Shown: positions 24,747 to 33,346, numbered from the stretch's first letter. The stretch is 52,585 nucleotides of DNA from Knufia peltigerae (GCA_030247855.1 JAPDRN010000190.1:1-52585), one strand, 5' to 3'. The notes: a model not told the origin generated them from the sequence alone. Translations and numbers: made by a program.

Positions 24747-24785
24747 GGGGTCGGATCCCTTTCCACAAGGAAAGGGCTCTGACCC
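24747..24785. repeat. REP-like palindrome, GGGTCAGA/TCTGACCC family, copy 1
   Basis: Near-perfect palindrome reading GGGGTCGGATCCCTTT, a short loop and AAAGGGCTCTGACCC. It lies between ntrB and the TonB receptor gene, head to head with copy 2. Confidence 0.75.
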
Positions 24786-24816
24786 TTTGCGCAAAGCAGC
24801 GACGTGAGGTTGTTCC

Positions 24817-24856
24817 GGGGTCAGAGCCCTTTCTTTGAAGAAAGGGATCCGACCCC
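24817..24856. repeat. REP-like palindrome, GGGTCAGA/TCTGACCC family, copy 2
   Basis: GGGGTCAGAGCCCTTT, loop, AAAGGGATCCGACCCC: the same words as copy 1 in inverted order. Together the two copies could serve as terminator-like hairpins after the receptor gene. Confidence 0.75.
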
Positions 24857-24873
24857 TTGCACCAGCGTTGCGG

Positions 24874-26919
24874 TTACAGCTTCATGTTGAGGCCGACGAA
24901 GACCGCGCGGCCCGGGGCGGGCGAGAACATCGGCCGGGCGCTGTCCCAGAAGAAGCTGTCGTACCAGGCGTAGGCGTACTCACGGCCGGTGACGTTCTTC
25001 AGCTGCAGGTCCACGCTCCAGGCCGGGGTGATCTGGTACTTGGCGCTGAGGTCGAGCACGGCGAAGCCGCCAAACTTGCCGGTGACGTTGCGCTCTTCCA
25101 GGTAGTAGTCGCCCTGCGCGCGCGCCTGCAGGCCCAGCTGCAGGGCGTCGCTGGCCTGGTAGTCCAGGCCGAGGTTGCTGATGTGGCGCGGAGTGGCGGC
25201 CACTTCGCGCACCTGCAGGGACACGCCTGGGGCGCGGTCGTCGCGGGTGATCTTCGCTTCCTGGTAGGCATGGGAAGCCCACAGCGTCCACGCCTCGCCC
25301 AGCTGCGCGCTGATCTGCGCATCCACACCGCGGCGGCGGGTCTTGCCCAGCGTGACCGTGGTGCCGGTGGCCGGCATGTTCGACACTTCGTTTTCCGCAT
25401 CCTGCTGCCATACCGCCAGACGGGCCTGGCTGCCGGCGAAGGGCTGGAATTTCAGGCCCAGCTCCATGCCGGTGTTGGTGGAAGGCTGCATCGGTGCCTG
25501 CCCCGGGGTGAGGTAGGCCGGCGCGGTGGAACCGGTCAGCACCTGGAACGTGCGGCCCCAGTTGGCATAGACGTGGGTGTGCTCACCCAGGCTGTGGATG
25601 ACGCTCAGCTTGGGCTGGCCGATGCTGCCGTAATCCTGCAGGCGGCCGGTGATGCCGTTCATCAGCCGGGTGTGGCCGCTGAAACGGTCCACACGGTAGG
25701 CCGGCACGATCTTCCATGCGTCGGCTGGCTGGTAGATCGCCTGCACGTAGGCGCCCCAGTTGTCGAAGCTGTGGCGGTCGTTGTTCTGCACGCGTGCCGG
25801 AGGACGGCTGAAATCGGTGGGTTCGGCGAAGGCGTAGCGCTCGCGGATGTAGCCGTTGTCCTGCTGCTCGTAGTTCACCCCGCCTTCCACGGTGAGCATG
25901 GCACTGGCCTGCCAGGTGAGCGTGCCGAGCAGGCCCGCCTGGCGCTCGTCCCACACACGGCGCTGGCGCGGCAGATTGCCGGTGGGCAGGTCGCTGAAGG
26001 TCACCCGCCGGTCGTCTTCATAGCGGTTGTAGTACAGCCGCGTTCCGAAAGTCACCGCGTCGCTGAGCTTCATGTCCAGGTGCGCGGCGAACTGGCGCAT
26101 GTCGCGGTCATCGCCGTCATTGGCGTTGCGCAGGTCGCTGTGGCGGCGCCCCGCATGCAGCTCTTCCGCGGTCATGAAACCGGGTTCGTCGGCGTCGTGA
26201 TGGTAGGCGCGCGCGGTCAGGCCGATGCGCAGCCCCTCCTCCAGCGAGCCGAAGAACCACTTGCCGCCCAGCGAGTATTTTTTCGAGCTGTCGTGGTCGC
26301 GGTAGCCGTCGCTGGCCTGGCTGCCGACGAAGTAGTTCTGCGCGAATCCGTCGGCTTCGCGGCCCACTGCCAGCTGCGCATCGCGGGTGTTGTAGCTGCC
26401 GTAGGCCAGTCGCGCGTCGGTGTAGGTGCCGCCCTGGCGCGTGCCGAAGTTCACGTTGCCGCCGATGTTGTGCAGACCGTAGCGCGGGTCGTTGGTTCCA
26501 CGCACGACTTCGATGTAGCTGATTTCCAGCGGAAACAGCATGTCGATGAAGCGCTGGTTGCCGCTGTTGACGTTGCTGGGGATGCCATCGATCAGCGTCT
26601 TGATGGCATTGAGGTAGCCCTCGCCGTTGAAGGCGCGGAAGCTGACCTTGCCCGACTCGGCGCCCTGCCGGGTTTCCGTCAGCTGGATACCGGGCATCTG
26701 CCCGAGCAGTTCCCAGCTGTGCGACACGTTGCGGTTTTCGATCTGGTCCGCGCCCAGCACGTCCACCGAGGTCAGCACCTGGTGCGCGCTCAGTTGTCCC
26801 TCGCTGTGCTGGTGCACATCGACCTTGCCCAGGGTGAGCGCGGCGTCGGCGGACTGGGCGAATGCTTCAGGGGCGAACGGGGCGGCCGCAAGCGCGGCCA
26901 CCAGCGTGGGAGTCTTCAT
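24874..26919 (-). CDS. TonB-dependent outer-membrane receptor, probably zinc-regulated
   Basis: Protein of 681 aa. Signal peptide, then an extension with HQHSEG, a plug domain (SVDVLGADQIENRNVSHSWE, VVRGTNDPRYGLHNIGGNVN) and a 22-stranded-type barrel ending GRAVFVGLNMKL. Receptors of this class import metal complexes, siderophores or other scarce solutes using TonB energy. Histidine-rich stretches (AYHHDADE, HAGRRHSD) and a Zur-like box just upstream suggest zinc rather than iron. No siderophore genes are nearby. Confidence 0.88.
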   Translation of the reverse strand: MKTPTLVAALAAAPFAPEAFAQSADAALTLGKVDVHQHSEGQLSAHQVLTSVDVLGADQIENRNVSHSWELLGQMPGIQLTETRQGAESGKVSFRAFNGEGYLNAIKTLIDGIPSNVNSGNQRFIDMLFPLEISYIEVVRGTNDPRYGLHNIGGNVNFGTRQGGTYTDARLAYGSYNTRDAQLAVGREADGFAQNYFVGSQASDGYRDHDSSKKYSLGGKWFFGSLEEGLRIGLTARAYHHDADEPGFMTAEELHAGRRHSDLRNANDGDDRDMRQFAAHLDMKLSDAVTFGTRLYYNRYEDDRRVTFSDLPTGNLPRQRRVWDERQAGLLGTLTWQASAMLTVEGGVNYEQQDNGYIRERYAFAEPTDFSRPPARVQNNDRHSFDNWGAYVQAIYQPADAWKIVPAYRVDRFSGHTRLMNGITGRLQDYGSIGQPKLSVIHSLGEHTHVYANWGRTFQVLTGSTAPAYLTPGQAPMQPSTNTGMELGLKFQPFAGSQARLAVWQQDAENEVSNMPATGTTVTLGKTRRRGVDAQISAQLGEAWTLWASHAYQEAKITRDDRAPGVSLQVREVAATPRHISNLGLDYQASDALQLGLQARAQGDYYLEERNVTGKFGGFAVLDLSAKYQITPAWSVDLQLKNVTGREYAYAWYDSFFWDSARPMFSPAPGRAVFVGLNMKL

Positions 26920-26940
26920 CGGGAAGGGGGCGGGAGGCTG

Positions 26941-26963
26941 GAAATGAAACTTTATAACATTTC
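26941..26963 (-). promoter_or_regulatory. Zur-like box overlapping the receptor promoter
   Basis: Read on the minus strand, the left half GAAATGTTATA equals the gammaproteobacterial Zur half-site as I recall it, and the right half ends CATTTC, agreeing at about 7 of 11 positions. It contains TATAAA, which could be the -10. It ends 22 bp before the start codon at 26919. Confidence 0.6.
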
Positions 26964-27002
26964 GATTCCACCAACCATCCGATGATTGCGGGCCCCTCGA
27001 CC

Positions 27003-27305
27003 TTAAACGGGGTAGCCGGTGGCTTCCCGAGCCTTCTTCCAGGCAATTTCAAACTCGCGTGCGCTGATCTCGTCGTCTTCGTCGAAGTCCATGAACGACA
27101 CCGGCTGGTCAGCCAGCAGGAAACGATCATCGCTGTGGGCATGCTCATCGGCCCAAACCATCTTGGTGCCGTAGATTTCGACCTGGCGCACGATCTTCTC
27201 GCCACGGGCTTCCATCAGCACGTTGCCCTTGCCCAGGCCCGATTCGGCCCAGTGCTTGTAGTACTTCTTGGTGTTGGATTTTGCGTTGTTCTTTGCGTAT
27301 TTCAT
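27003..27305 (-). CDS. small protein resembling DUF6881
   Basis: 100 aa; the N-terminus MKYAKNNAKSNTKKYYKH is very basic. The rest shows IVRQVEIYGTKMVWADEHAH, LLADQPVSFMDFD and ISAREFEIAWKKA, a pattern like the small DUF6881 domain. AGGA about 8 nt before the ATG at 27305 supports this start over the longer frame from 27365. Function unknown; cytoplasmic. Confidence 0.6.
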   Translation of the reverse strand: MKYAKNNAKSNTKKYYKHWAESGLGKGNVLMEARGEKIVRQVEIYGTKMVWADEHAHSDDRFLLADQPVSFMDFDEDDEISAREFEIAWKKAREATGYPV

Positions 27306-27367
27306 TGCATTTGTCCTGGCCGCAGGTGCGACCGGAAGGTTCGGAATGGCGCCATTATCAGGCATAT

Positions 27368-27407
27368 GGGGGTCAGATCCCTTTCCTGCGGAAGGGGATC
27401 TGACCCC
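27368..27407. repeat. REP-like palindrome, GGGTCAGA/TCTGACCC family, copy 3
   Basis: GGGGTCAGATCCCTTTCC, loop, GGAAGGGGATCTGACCCC: almost perfect. It lies between two minus-strand genes, just downstream of mltA. Confidence 0.78.
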
Positions 27408-27414
27408 TGCTGAC

Positions 27415-28569
27415 CTACTGCGGCAGCGCCACGCCCTTCGGCCACAGCATCCACAGGTTGCCCTGCTGCTTCATGTCGCCGGCCAGCTTGCCGGCGGCGT
27501 CGCCACTGCCCCAGTACAGGTCGGCGCGTACCTCGCCGGCAATGGCGCCACCGGTATCCTGCGCGGCCACCGGGCGCACCACCGGCGTGCCGTCCGGGCG
27601 CGTGGTGGACAGCCACAGCAGGCTGCCCAGCGGCACCACGGTGCGATCCACCGCCACGCTGTAGCCGGCGGTCAGCGGCACGTTCAACGAACCGCGCGGA
27701 CCTTCCGGGCTGTCCGCGCTGCGCACGAAGAACACGTAGCTGGGATTGCTGCGCAGCAGTTCCGGTACGCGCGTCGGATGTGCCTTCGCCCACGCGCGGA
27801 TCGCGTCCATGGTGACGTCTTCCTTCTTCAGCTCGCCCTGCTCCACCAGCCAGCGGCCGATCGCGCGATAGGGATGGCCGTTCTGTTCGGCATAGGCCAA
27901 CCGCACCTGCTTTCCATCGGCCAGGCGCACACGGCCCGAGCCCTGGATCTGCAGCAGCTGCAGGTCCATCGGATCGGTCAGCCAGGCCAGCACCGGCGCC
28001 TTGGCCCCCTTGCTGGCGATGCTGCCGGCATCGTCGTAGGGCTTGAGTACCTTGCCCTCCACGCGACCGCGCAGGCGCTTGCCCTTCAGTTCGGGATAGA
28101 CGCTGTCCAGCTGCACCACCACCAGATCATCGGGTGTGCCGTACACCGGCACGGTGGCGGTGTCGGTACGGGTGAGGCTGCCCCGATAGATGGGTTCGTA
28201 GTAGCCGGTGATCAGGCCGTCGGCGCGATGGCCGCCGGCGCGCAGGGAATAGACATCGAGCTCGCGCTGCAGGAATGCGCGGATCGCAGCAGCGTCCTTG
28301 TCGGACACGGTGCTGGCGGTCGCGCAGGGCTTGGCCCAGGTCGCATCGTTCTTCAGGCGGGTGCAGCTGCTGCGCCAAGCGGCGAAGCCGGCCTGCAGGT
28401 CGGTATCGGATACGGCCGGGAGAGCCTTCCAGTCGACCTTGGCGTAGGTGGCGGCAGCGGGCTTGGCAGCGGCCGGCGCTTCAGGCCGGGTGCCCGTGGT
28501 GGCGCAGCTGGCAAGCAGGGCAACGGCCAAGAAAGTGAGGAGCGCGCGCGGCGACGTAACAGTGATCAT
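27415..28569 (-). CDS. mltA: membrane-bound lytic murein transglycosylase A
   Basis: Protein of 384 aa. The lipobox LLASC makes it an outer-membrane lipoprotein. MltA-type features include GLITGYYEPIYRGS, QLLQIQGSGRVRLADG and the C-terminal 3D domain (VAAQDTGGAIAGEVRADLYW) with its aspartates. It cleaves peptidoglycan strands to 1,6-anhydro-muropeptides during growth. The open frame continues far upstream through a repeat; the ATG at 28569 begins the signal peptide. Confidence 0.93.
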   Translation of the reverse strand: MITVTSPRALLTFLAVALLASCATTGTRPEAPAAAKPAAATYAKVDWKALPAVSDTDLQAGFAAWRSSCTRLKNDATWAKPCATASTVSDKDAAAIRAFLQRELDVYSLRAGGHRADGLITGYYEPIYRGSLTRTDTATVPVYGTPDDLVVVQLDSVYPELKGKRLRGRVEGKVLKPYDDAGSIASKGAKAPVLAWLTDPMDLQLLQIQGSGRVRLADGKQVRLAYAEQNGHPYRAIGRWLVEQGELKKEDVTMDAIRAWAKAHPTRVPELLRSNPSYVFFVRSADSPEGPRGSLNVPLTAGYSVAVDRTVVPLGSLLWLSTTRPDGTPVVRPVAAQDTGGAIAGEVRADLYWGSGDAAGKLAGDMKQQGNLWMLWPKGVALPQ

Positions 28570-28609
28570 CGTCGCAATGTAGTGGGGCCGATGGTGGCGC
28601 GGCAACCTT

Positions 28610-28683
28610 GGGTAGCGCCGGGCCATGCCCGGCGAGAAGCGGATCCCGCGCGGTGCGCTCGCCGGGCATGGCCCGGCGCTACC
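28610..28683. repeat. SMAG dimer (inverted pair)
   Basis: GGGTAGCGCCGGGCCATGCC and its near-complement ending GGCGCTACC lie head to head about 30 bp apart, so the whole can form one long hairpin. It occupies the mltA-amidase gap. Confidence 0.82.
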
Positions 28684-28685
28684 GG

Positions 28686-29432
28686 CTACGGGGTCTGCAG
28701 CAACAGCGAATGCAGAATGCGCGCGTCTTCGGCGTCGAGTGTTTTCGGCAGGGTGTCGCTGCCACGGAAACGGCGGTGGAACGCCCGTACCGCTGCTTCG
28801 CGGTTGTCGAGTGGATAGCCGAAGCGCGCCAGCGCGGCCCAGGCGTCGAAGCCTTCCGGCGCAGCACCGTCGGCCGCGCGCGGCCATACGCCGAAACCTG
28901 CTTCGGCCAACTGCTGCCACGGGAAGAAGCGGCTGGGATCTTCCTTGCGCGTCGGCGCCAGGTCAGCGTGGCCGATCACCTGCCGCGGTGGGATGTTCAG
29001 CCGTTCAGTGAGATCGCGCAGCAGCACGATCAGCGATTCGATCTGCGCGGGGCTGAAAGGCGTACGACCGTCATTGTCCAGTTCGATGCCGATGGACGCG
29101 GAGTTGAGGTCGGTGATGGTGCCCCAGCGCCCGGAACCGGCATGCCAGGCGCGGCGCTCATCGGCTACCAGCTGGTAGCGGTGGCCATCGGCGCCGATCA
29201 GATAGTGCGCACTGACGCGCCCGCCGCTGTTGGCGGTGCGCAGCGTATGCAGGCTCTGCTGCACCGATTTCTGCTCGGTGTGGTGGATGACGATGATCAC
29301 CGGCGTGCGCGCGTTCTGGTTCGGCGACGGCACCCAGGTGGCAAGCGGGTTGCGGGTTTCCTGCGGCGTGGAGGCACAGGCGGCCAGCAGCAGGCAGGCC
29401 GAGAGCATCAGGGAAGTGCGGATCGGGTGCAT
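28686..29432 (-). CDS. AmiD-like N-acetylmuramoyl-L-alanine amidase lipoprotein
   Basis: Protein of 248 aa. The lipobox LLAAC is followed by an amidase_2 (AmpD-type) zinc domain: VIIVIHHTEQKS, LNSASIGIELDNDG and IGHADLAPTRKEDPS with Zn-binding His residues, then a C-terminal helical extension. E. coli AmiD has the same layout: an outer-membrane lipoprotein that removes the stem peptide from anhydro-muropeptides. It follows MltA's place in wall turnover. Confidence 0.88.
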   Translation of the reverse strand: MHPIRTSLMLSACLLLAACASTPQETRNPLATWVPSPNQNARTPVIIVIHHTEQKSVQQSLHTLRTANSGGRVSAHYLIGADGHRYQLVADERRAWHAGSGRWGTITDLNSASIGIELDNDGRTPFSPAQIESLIVLLRDLTERLNIPPRQVIGHADLAPTRKEDPSRFFPWQQLAEAGFGVWPRAADGAAPEGFDAWAALARFGYPLDNREAAVRAFHRRFRGSDTLPKTLDAEDARILHSLLLQTP

Positions 29433-29466
29433 GCCCTGATTGTGCGTGATCGGGCGGGATGATGCA

Positions 29467-29612
29467 GTAGAGCCACGCCATGCGTGGCTGGGCCCCCGAC
29501 CGTGCCGACCAACGGTCGGCACCCGCCAGAGCAGAGCAGTCCAGAGCAGGAGCAGTGCCAAGCAAGCTTGGCACCTGCCAGAGCAGGTGCAGTGCCGACC
29601 AACGGTCGGCAC
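29467..29612. repeat. cluster of four SMAG-like hairpins
   Basis: Units at about 29467-29490 (GTAGAGCCACGCCATGCGTG), 29502-29522 and 29592-29612 (both GTGCCGACCAACGGTCGGCA plus C), and 29555-29574 (GTGCCAAGCAAGCTTGGCAC). They alternate with GCCAGAGCAG-type spacers. It fills the gap between the amidase and amtB genes. Confidence 0.8.
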
Positions 29613-29628
29613 CCACCATGCAGATGCA

Positions 29629-31059
29629 TCAGGCCTCGTAGGCCGATTCGCCATGCGAGGTCACATCCAGGCCAGTGCGCTCGGCCTCCTCGGTCACCCG
29701 CAGGCCGACCACCACCTTGACCAGCAGCAGAATGGCCGCGGTCACCACCGCCGACCAGACCACGGTGAGGCCGACGCTGACCACCTGCACCCACACCTGG
29801 TGGCCGATATCCAGATCGGCCTTGGTGCCACCCAGCGACTGCGCGCTGAACACACCGGTGAGGATCGCGCCGACGATGCCGCCCACGCCATGCACACCGA
29901 ACACGTCGGCGGTGTCGTCCACCTTCAGCAGGCGCTTGAGGCCGGTCACGCCCCACACGCAGACCACGCCGGCAACCAGGCCGATGACGATCGCGCCGAG
30001 CGGGCCGACGGTGCCGCATGCCGGGGTGATGCCGACCAGGCCTGCCACTGCACCCGAGGCCGCGCCCAGTGCCGACGGCTTGCCCTTGCTGATGGCTTCA
30101 ACCAGCGTCCAGCCCAGCACCGCTGCGGCCGTGGCCAGCACGGTGTTGAGGAAGGCCAGCGAGGCGACCGTGTCGGCGGCAGCGGCGGAACCGGCATTGA
30201 AGCCGAACCAGCCGACCCACAGCAGCATCGCGCCGATATAGGTGAACGGCACGTTGTGCGGCTTCAGTGCGGTCTGCCCGTAGCCCAGGCGCTTGCCGAC
30301 GAACCATGCAGCCACCAGACCGGCCACACCGGCGTTGATGTGCACCACGGTGCCACCGGCGAAATCGATCGCGCCCATTTCACCCAGGTAGCCACCACCC
30401 CAGACGATGTGCGCCATCGGAATGTAGCTGAGAGTGAACCACAGCGCCGAGAACAGCAGCACCGCGCGGAACTTGATGCGCTCGGCGAAGGCACCGACGA
30501 TCAGCGCGGTGGTGATGCCGGCGAAGGTCGACTGGAAGGCGACGAACAGGTAATCCGGCAGGCCCTTGATCGGCGTATTGCCCACCGACTCCGGGGTGAA
30601 GCCCTTGAGAAAGGCGAATTCGGTGAACGAGCCGAAGAACGGATTGCCGGCGCTGAACACTGCACTGTAGCCATAGGCCACCCACAACAGCAGCACCAGC
30701 GAGAACACCACCAGGATCTGGCTGAGCACCGACAGCACGTTCTTCGAACGCACCAGGCCGCCGTAGAACAGGGCCAGGCCCGGCACCACCATCAACAGCA
30801 CCAGCAGGGTGGAGGTGAGCATCCAGGCGACGTCGCCATGGTCGTAGGCGGGCGCAGCTGCCGCTTCGGCAGCAGCCGGCGCAGCGGCAGTCGGGTCCTG
30901 CAGGGGCTCGACGGCCACGGCCTCGCTCTGCAGCGGCGTGACCTGGGCCTGGGCGTGTGCACTGCCGGGCCACACACCGGCAGCCAGCGCGCTGAACAGC
31001 ATCAGCAGGCACACCAGATGGAACCGGGCTTGCCACCCGGTGAGAATGCGCATCTTCAT
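29629..31059 (-). CDS. amtB: ammonium transporter
   Basis: Protein of 476 aa. A cleavable signal peptide, an alanine/proline-rich periplasmic segment and 11 membrane helices. Family features: LALFYGGLVRSKNVL near the start of the core, the pore histidines in VHINAGVAGLVAAW and GVHGVGGIVGAILTG, and the ammonium-channel signature region around FAGGTVVHINAG. It carries ammonium across the inner membrane and is blocked by GlnK. It follows glnK by 23 bp. Confidence 0.95.
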   Translation of the reverse strand: MKMRILTGWQARFHLVCLLMLFSALAAGVWPGSAHAQAQVTPLQSEAVAVEPLQDPTAAAPAAAEAAAAPAYDHGDVAWMLTSTLLVLLMVVPGLALFYGGLVRSKNVLSVLSQILVVFSLVLLLWVAYGYSAVFSAGNPFFGSFTEFAFLKGFTPESVGNTPIKGLPDYLFVAFQSTFAGITTALIVGAFAERIKFRAVLLFSALWFTLSYIPMAHIVWGGGYLGEMGAIDFAGGTVVHINAGVAGLVAAWFVGKRLGYGQTALKPHNVPFTYIGAMLLWVGWFGFNAGSAAAADTVASLAFLNTVLATAAAVLGWTLVEAISKGKPSALGAASGAVAGLVGITPACGTVGPLGAIVIGLVAGVVCVWGVTGLKRLLKVDDTADVFGVHGVGGIVGAILTGVFSAQSLGGTKADLDIGHQVWVQVVSVGLTVVWSAVVTAAILLLVKVVVGLRVTEEAERTGLDVTSHGESAYEA

Positions 31060-31082
31060 GGGGGAGTCTCCGGAAGGGGGGC

Positions 31083-31421
31083 TTACAGCGCGTCTGCGCC
31101 GATTTCGCCGGTGCGGATGCGGATGACCTGCTCGACAGCGGTCACGAAGATCTTGCCGTCGCCGATCTTGCCGGTGCCTGCAGACGACTGGATCGCTTCG
31201 ATCACAGCGTCGGCACGCTCGTCGGTGACGACGGTTTCGATCTTGATCTTGGGCAGGAAGTCGACAACGTACTCGGCACCGCGATACAGCTCGGTGTGGC
31301 CCTTCTGGCGGCCGAAGCCTTTCACTTCGGTCACGGTGATGCCCGACACGCCGGCATCGGACAGGGCCTCGCGGACCTCGTCGAGCTTGAACGGTCGGAT
31401 GATGGCGGAGATCAGTTTCAT
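31083..31421 (-). CDS. glnK: PII signal protein GlnK/GlnB
   Basis: Protein of 112 aa. A trimeric nitrogen signal protein. It has MKLISAIIRPFKLDEVREAL, the T-loop with uridylylation site Tyr51 (GRQKGHTELYRGAEY) and the nucleotide-binding TGKIGDGKIFV. Adjacency to amtB points to GlnK, which binds and closes AmtB when nitrogen is ample. The start at 31421 has GGGAC about 8 nt upstream. Confidence 0.94.
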   Translation of the reverse strand: MKLISAIIRPFKLDEVREALSDAGVSGITVTEVKGFGRQKGHTELYRGAEYVVDFLPKIKIETVVTDERADAVIEAIQSSAGTGKIGDGKIFVTAVEQVIRIRTGEIGADAL

Positions 31422-31636
31422 GCGCATGTCCCGATGGTGGATGGGGCCAGCGCGCGAGCGCGCGATGGCATCAGGCAACCACGGGCCATCGTGGTGATGG
31501 CCGTGGCTGTTGCACCGGACACGAACCGGGCCGGGACAGCCGTGCCTCTCTCCTTGCACGGCCGACGCGGGAGGGAGGGCGGCCCATGTCGCGTATCCGG
31601 TCTCTCTCTTGCCCCTGGATCAGGGGTCCTTGGCGT

Positions 31637-31676
31637 GGGGTCAGAGCCCTTTCATGCATGAAAGGGATCCGACCCC
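31637..31676. repeat. REP-like palindrome, GGGTCAGA/TCTGACCC family, copy 4
   Basis: GGGGTCAGAGCCCTTTCATG and CATGAAAGGGATCCGACCCC form a near-perfect palindrome in the 350-bp gap between glnK and glnA. The rest of the gap (31422-31636) shows a GC-rich short palindrome near 31450-31465 and no convincing promoter. Confidence 0.78.
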
Positions 31677-31723
31677 GTGCAACGACCCCGATCTGACCGC
31701 GGCTCCCCAGCCGCAAAGACGGA

Positions 31724-31765
31724 GGCGATGGCGGTGGGTGGGAGGGGGTACCCACCGCCATCGCC
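31724..31765 (-). terminator. perfect 16-bp hairpin downstream of glnA
   Basis: Arms GGCGATGGCGGTGGGT (31724-31739) and ACCCACCGCCATCGCC (31750-31765) pair perfectly. It lies 6 bp after the glnA stop. On the minus strand it is followed by TCCGTCTTTG, a weak U-run, so it probably terminates glnA or protects its 3' end. Confidence 0.7.
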
Positions 31766-31771
31766 AACCGG

Positions 31772-33181
31772 TCAGCTTGCGTAGTACAGCTGGTATTCCA
31801 GCGGGTGGGTCGCCGCGCGGAACTTGGTCACTTCCTGCATCTTCAGCGCGATGTAGCCGTCGATGAAGTCATCGCTCATCACGCCACCGGCCTTGAGGAA
31901 CTCGCGGTCCTTGTCCAGTGCTTCCAGCGCCTGGTCCAGCGAGGAGCAGACCTGCGGGATCAGCTTTTCTTCTTCCGGCGGCAGGTCGTACAGATCCTTG
32001 TCGCTCGGTGCGCCCGGGTCGATCTGGTTCTTGATGCCGTCCAGGCCGGCCATCATCAGCGCGGTGAAGGTCAGGTAGCCGGACTGGATCGGATCGGGGA
32101 AGCGCATTTCAATGCGGCGCGCCTTCGGGTTGGACACCCACGGAATGCGGCACGAGGCCGAACGGTTGCGCGCCGAATAGGCCAGCATCACCGGGGCTTC
32201 GTAACCCGGCACCAGGCGCTTGTAGCTGTTGGTACCCGAGTTGGCGAAGGCGTTGATGGCCTTGGCGTGCTTGAAGATACCGCCGATGTACCACAGCGCC
32301 ATCTGGCTCAGGCCGCCGTAGCCGTCACCGGAGAACAGGTTGGTGCCGCCCTTGGACAGCGACTGGTGCACGTGCATGCCGCTGCCGTTGTCGCCGACGA
32401 TCGGCTTGGGCATGAAGGTGACGGTCTTGCCGTTGCGGTGGGCGACGTTCTTGATGACGTACTTCATCCGCAGCAGTTCGTCGGCCTTCTGCACCAGGGT
32501 GCTGAACTTGGTGCCGATCTCGCACTGGCCGGCGGTGGCCACTTCGTGGTGCTGCACTTCCACTTCGATGCCGACCTGTTCCAGGGTCTTGCACATCTCC
32601 GCACGCAGGTCGTGCAGGGTATCGGTCGGCGGCACCGGGAAGTAACCGCCCTTCACGCCCGGACGGTAGCCGCTGTTGGCGCCGTCGTACTTGGCGCCGC
32701 TGTTCCAGGCCGCTTCTTCCGAATCGACCTGGAAGAAGGTGTGGCCCATTTCATTGGCGAAGCGCACCGAGTCGAAGATGAAGAACTCCGGCTCCGGGCC
32801 GAAGAACGCGGTTTCGGCGATGCCCGAGGACTTCAGGTAGGACTCGGCGCGCTTGGCGATGCCGCGCGGGCAACGGCCATACGGCTGCATGGTGGCCGGG
32901 TCGAGGATGTCGCAGCTGATCACGATGGTCGGATCGGCGTAGAACGGGTCGACGTAGGCGCTGGTGGTATCCGGCAGCAGCACCATGTCCGACTCGTTGA
33001 TGCCCTTCCAGCCGGCGATCGAGCTGCCATCGAACATCTTGCCTTCTTCAAACAGCGACGGCTCGACGATGCTGACCGGGAAGGTCACATGCTGTTCGAC
33101 ACCACGCATGTCGACGAAGCGCAGATCGACGAACTCGATCTGGTTGTCCTTGATCAGCTTCTCTACGGTTTCCACGGACAT
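31772..33181 (-). CDS. glnA: glutamine synthetase type I
   Basis: Protein of 469 aa. It makes glutamine from glutamate, ammonia and ATP. Signatures: DGSSIAGWKGINESDM, the NGSGMHVHQSL metal/ATP region, KRLVPGYEAPVMLAYSARNR and the adenylylation loop DLYDLPPEEEKLIPQ with its Tyr. Length and loop match the adenylylated GSI-beta subgroup. The start at 33181 (MSVETVEKLI) is chosen over the longer frame. A sigma-54 promoter and two NtrC boxes lie upstream. Confidence 0.97.
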   Translation of the reverse strand: MSVETVEKLIKDNQIEFVDLRFVDMRGVEQHVTFPVSIVEPSLFEEGKMFDGSSIAGWKGINESDMVLLPDTTSAYVDPFYADPTIVISCDILDPATMQPYGRCPRGIAKRAESYLKSSGIAETAFFGPEPEFFIFDSVRFANEMGHTFFQVDSEEAAWNSGAKYDGANSGYRPGVKGGYFPVPPTDTLHDLRAEMCKTLEQVGIEVEVQHHEVATAGQCEIGTKFSTLVQKADELLRMKYVIKNVAHRNGKTVTFMPKPIVGDNGSGMHVHQSLSKGGTNLFSGDGYGGLSQMALWYIGGIFKHAKAINAFANSGTNSYKRLVPGYEAPVMLAYSARNRSASCRIPWVSNPKARRIEMRFPDPIQSGYLTFTALMMAGLDGIKNQIDPGAPSDKDLYDLPPEEEKLIPQVCSSLDQALEALDKDREFLKAGGVMSDDFIDGYIALKMQEVTKFRAATHPLEYQLYYAS

Positions 33182-33222
33182 CGGTACGACCTCGGATGGG
33201 GATGAATGCCTGCTGAGGTAGA

Positions 33223-33237
33223 GCAATGACCGTGCCA
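33223..33237 (-). promoter_or_regulatory. sigma-54 promoter of glnA
   Basis: On the minus strand TGGCACGGTCATTGC matches the -24/-12 consensus TGGCAC-N5-TTGC without mismatch. It places the transcript start about 30 nt before the glnA ATG. Confidence 0.88.
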
Positions 33238-33300
33238 ACTTTTTGGCCTTCACAAGTCGTTGATTTCAAAGCCACCGCCCCAGCAAGGTGCAGAACCATG

Positions 33301-33346
33301 CGCACCAAACGGGTGCGCCGATGACCAGGCGCACCCGTTTGGTGCG
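33301..33346. promoter_or_regulatory. two NtrC boxes upstream of glnA
   Basis: CGCACCAAACGGGTGCG (33301-33317) and CGCACCCGTTTGGTGCG (33330-33346) both fit GCACC-N5-GGTGC. Each is the reverse complement of the other, so the pair forms one larger palindrome. They lie about 90-130 bp upstream of the predicted start, as in classic NtrC enhancers. Confidence 0.85.

Noticed and set aside
24835..26985. 716-codon plus-strand frame opposite the TonB receptor
   Set aside because: Shadow of the receptor gene; no domain pattern and no ribosome-binding site.
29467..29612. Repeat cluster as a possible CRISPR array
   Set aside because: The units are palindromic REP hairpins of differing sequence with short similar spacers; no cas genes are present.
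29440..31497. 685-codon plus-strand frame across amtB and glnK
   Set aside because: It is antisense to two well recognised genes, with composition typical of a shadow frame (His, Gln, Arg, Gly).
31460..31500. Sigma-54-like sequence TGGCCCGTGGTTGCC upstream of glnK (minus strand)
   Set aside because: The distance between GG and GC is 9 bp instead of 10, and no NtrC box of the GCACC-N5-GGTGC type is found nearby. How glnK-amtB is transcribed stays open.
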